Positions 62,749-64,000 of a DNA stretch of 64,000 bases are shown piece after piece; the first letter of the stretch is position 1, and each line of letters starts with the position of its first letter. The position numbers and the translations under genes were made by a program. Source of the stretch: Sulfitobacter sp. W027 (GTDB taxonomy: Bacteria > Pseudomonadota > Alphaproteobacteria > Rhodobacterales > Rhodobacteraceae). The notes under the pieces are model-generated. The model had not been told where the DNA came from. It made no database searches and was given only the letters and a program-made list of their open reading frames with translations. Location: NCBI RefSeq assembly GCF_025143985.1, contig NZ_CP083564.1:993501-1057500 (forward strand). The letters run 5' to 3'.

Positions 62749-63972
62749 ATGGCAGGAAATTCGCAAGGCCCTTGGGGGGGCGGCGGAGGCGGCAACCGGG
62801 GTAACGGCGGAGACCGTGACACCGGTGGAGACCGCGGCAACGGAGGACGCAAAGAAGGTCCACGCGGGCAGGGCGGTGACCGTCCGCAAATGCCGGAGAT
62901 CGACGATCTGGTCCGCAAGGGTCAAGAGCAGCTTCGCGTCCTGATGGGCGGCCGTGGCGGTGACCGGGGCAATGGCACCGGTGGCGGTGGCCGTGGCCCG
63001 GGTGGGCCGGGTGTGACCCGCTCGACCGTTGGCATCGCGCTGTTGGCGGGTGTGGCGCTCTGGGGTTTTGCGAGCTTTTATACTGTGCGTCCCGAACAGC
63101 AGTCGATTGAACTGTTCTTGGGCGAGTTCTCGGGCATTGGCACCGAAGGTCTGAACTTTGCCCCATGGCCGCTGGTCACGGCAGAGGTCTTTGACGTTAC
63201 CACCAACCGCACCGAGGAACTCGGCGTGCGGCGCGGCGGCGGCGGCAATGACGGGCTGATGCTGACGACCGACGAAAACATCGTCGACATCGATTTTCAG
63301 GTGGTCTGGAACATTAAGAACGCGCGCGACTTCAAATTCTCGCTGCGTGATCCCGAAGCTTCTGTTCGTGCGATTTCCGAATCCGCGATGCGTGAGGTTA
63401 TCGCTCAGTCTGAACTCGCGCCGATCCTGAACCGGGATCGTGGTGCTGTGGCTGACCGGGTCAAGGAATTGATCCAAACTACGCTCGACAACCGCAACAC
63501 CGGCATCAACGTGCTGCGCGTGAACGTGAACAAGGTCGACCCGCCCAGCCAGACCGTGCAGGTTACTGATCCGAATGGTAACACCACCACGCAATCGGTC
63601 GTCGATGCCTTCCGCGACGTGCAGGCCGCCGAGCAGGAGCGTGACCGGGTGGAGCGTCAGGCGGATGCCTATGCCAACCGTCGCACGGCTGAGGCGCGCG
63701 GTGAATCCGCGCAGCTTTTGGAAGCCGCCGAAGGTTACCGCGCCCGTGTGGTGAACGACGCTGTGGGTGAAGCCAGCCGCTTTGAAGCTGTGCTGGAAGA
63801 ATACCGCAACGCGCCCGAAGTAACGCGCAAACGTCTGTATCTTGAGACCATGGAAAAGGTGCTGGGCGACGTGGATAAAATCATCCTCGAAAACGGCAGC
63901 GGCCAAGACGGTCAGGGCGTTGTCCCCTATCTGCCACTCAACGAGCTGCGACGCAGCGGAGGGTCGAACTGA
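62749..63972 (+). CDS. hflK: FtsH protease modulator HflK
   Basis: HflK and HflC form a membrane complex that surrounds and tunes the FtsH protease. The N-terminal 100 residues are rich in Gly, Asn and Arg (cytoplasmic), then one membrane helix (STVGIALLAGVALWGFASFY) and the SPFH/band-7 domain follow, with ALSEAMREVI-like ISESAMREVIAQSELAPILNRDR. The start at 62749 is preferred to 62677 because of AGAGGGG upstream and the MAGNSQGPWGG start. The stop and the hflC start overlap as TGATG. Confidence 0.95.
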   Translation: MAGNSQGPWGGGGGGNRGNGGDRDTGGDRGNGGRKEGPRGQGGDRPQMPEIDDLVRKGQEQLRVLMGGRGGDRGNGTGGGGRGPGGPGVTRSTVGIALLAGVALWGFASFYTVRPEQQSIELFLGEFSGIGTEGLNFAPWPLVTAEVFDVTTNRTEELGVRRGGGGNDGLMLTTDENIVDIDFQVVWNIKNARDFKFSLRDPEASVRAISESAMREVIAQSELAPILNRDRGAVADRVKELIQTTLDNRNTGINVLRVNVNKVDPPSQTVQVTDPNGNTTTQSVVDAFRDVQAAEQERDRVERQADAYANRRTAEARGESAQLLEAAEGYRARVVNDAVGEASRFEAVLEEYRNAPEVTRKRLYLETMEKVLGDVDKIILENGSGQDGQGVVPYLPLNELRRSGGSN

Positions 63973-64000
63973 TGCGGAAAACAAGTTTTATCATTCCCAT
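63972..64000 (+). CDS. hflC: HflC, first codons only (cut by window end)
   Basis: The ATG overlaps the hflK stop by one base, and the visible codons give MRKTSFIIP, a normal HflC start running into its membrane helix. Position after hflK is the main support. The rest lies outside the window. Confidence 0.75.

Noticed and set aside
62524..63984. A 486-codon open frame on the minus strand
   Set aside because: It is antisense to gor and hflK, both of which have clear family motifs; its own translation has none.

Overview
The window reads as chromosomal DNA of a Roseobacter-group alphaproteobacterium (Rhodobacterales); a Sulfitobacter-like genus is possible but not provable from this sequence. 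The evidence is high GC, short ATGA/TGATG overlaps between neighbouring genes, and families typical of that group (DUF2842, DUF3572, a PleD-type regulator, hom-glpX-recJ, hflK-hflC).

Left part (1-11,500) is mostly core: a cobalt-type nitrile hydratase operon with its accessory protein, purA, DUF2842, a long acidic low-complexity protein, a thiamine diphosphokinase, a DMT exporter, a PleD-like diguanylate cyclase, a HAD phosphatase and small membrane proteins. Between the DMT gene and the PleD-like gene lies a perfect pentanucleotide array of 25 AGCAG copies, upstream of the DMT gene.

Middle part (11,600-40,840) is a large polysaccharide locus. It opens with an H-NOX-fold protein and an HNOBA-GGDEF diguanylate cyclase in one operon, then carries glycosyltransferases, a WecG-type transferase, a Wzy-like polymerase, a Wzx-like flippase, a Wzz-like protein, a CpsD-like ATPase and an ExoY-type initiating sugar transferase. 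Inside it sits a biosynthetic core of unusual make-up: a one-module type I PKS (KS-AT-KR-DH-ACP-TE), a formyltransferase/partial-C/A(luciferase-like monooxygenase)A/PCP protein whose adenylation pocket reads close to the glycine code, a phosphopantetheinyl transferase and two related SGNH-like proteins, the second fused to a possible glycosidase domain. Four-base overlaps with glycosyltransferase genes suggest that an acyl or amide group is made together with a glycan.

Right-middle part (41,447-51,555) is a 10.1-kb integrated element in the 3' end of a tRNA-Glu gene, bounded by an 18-bp direct repeat. It has an integrase, an Xre-type repressor with a candidate operator, a MerR-like HTH protein and a head-and-packaging gene set (connector, TerL, head closure, HNH, HK97 capsid, protease, portal). 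It has no recognisable tail, lysis or replication gene. It resembles a capsid-forming phage satellite; the protease gene has an apparent +1 frameshift near its start.

Right part (51,700-64,000) is core again: recJ, glpX, hom, a small lipoprotein and a divergent TetR regulator with an inverted repeat between them, pirin, sdaA, a GST, rpiA, glutathione reductase, hflK and the first bases of hflC.

Two regulatory proteins look altered at their sensing sites: the PleD-like protein has Ala53 where PleD has its phospho-acceptor Asp53, and the H-NOX protein lacks the proximal heme histidine and the YxSxR motif. Both paired GGDEF domains look intact.
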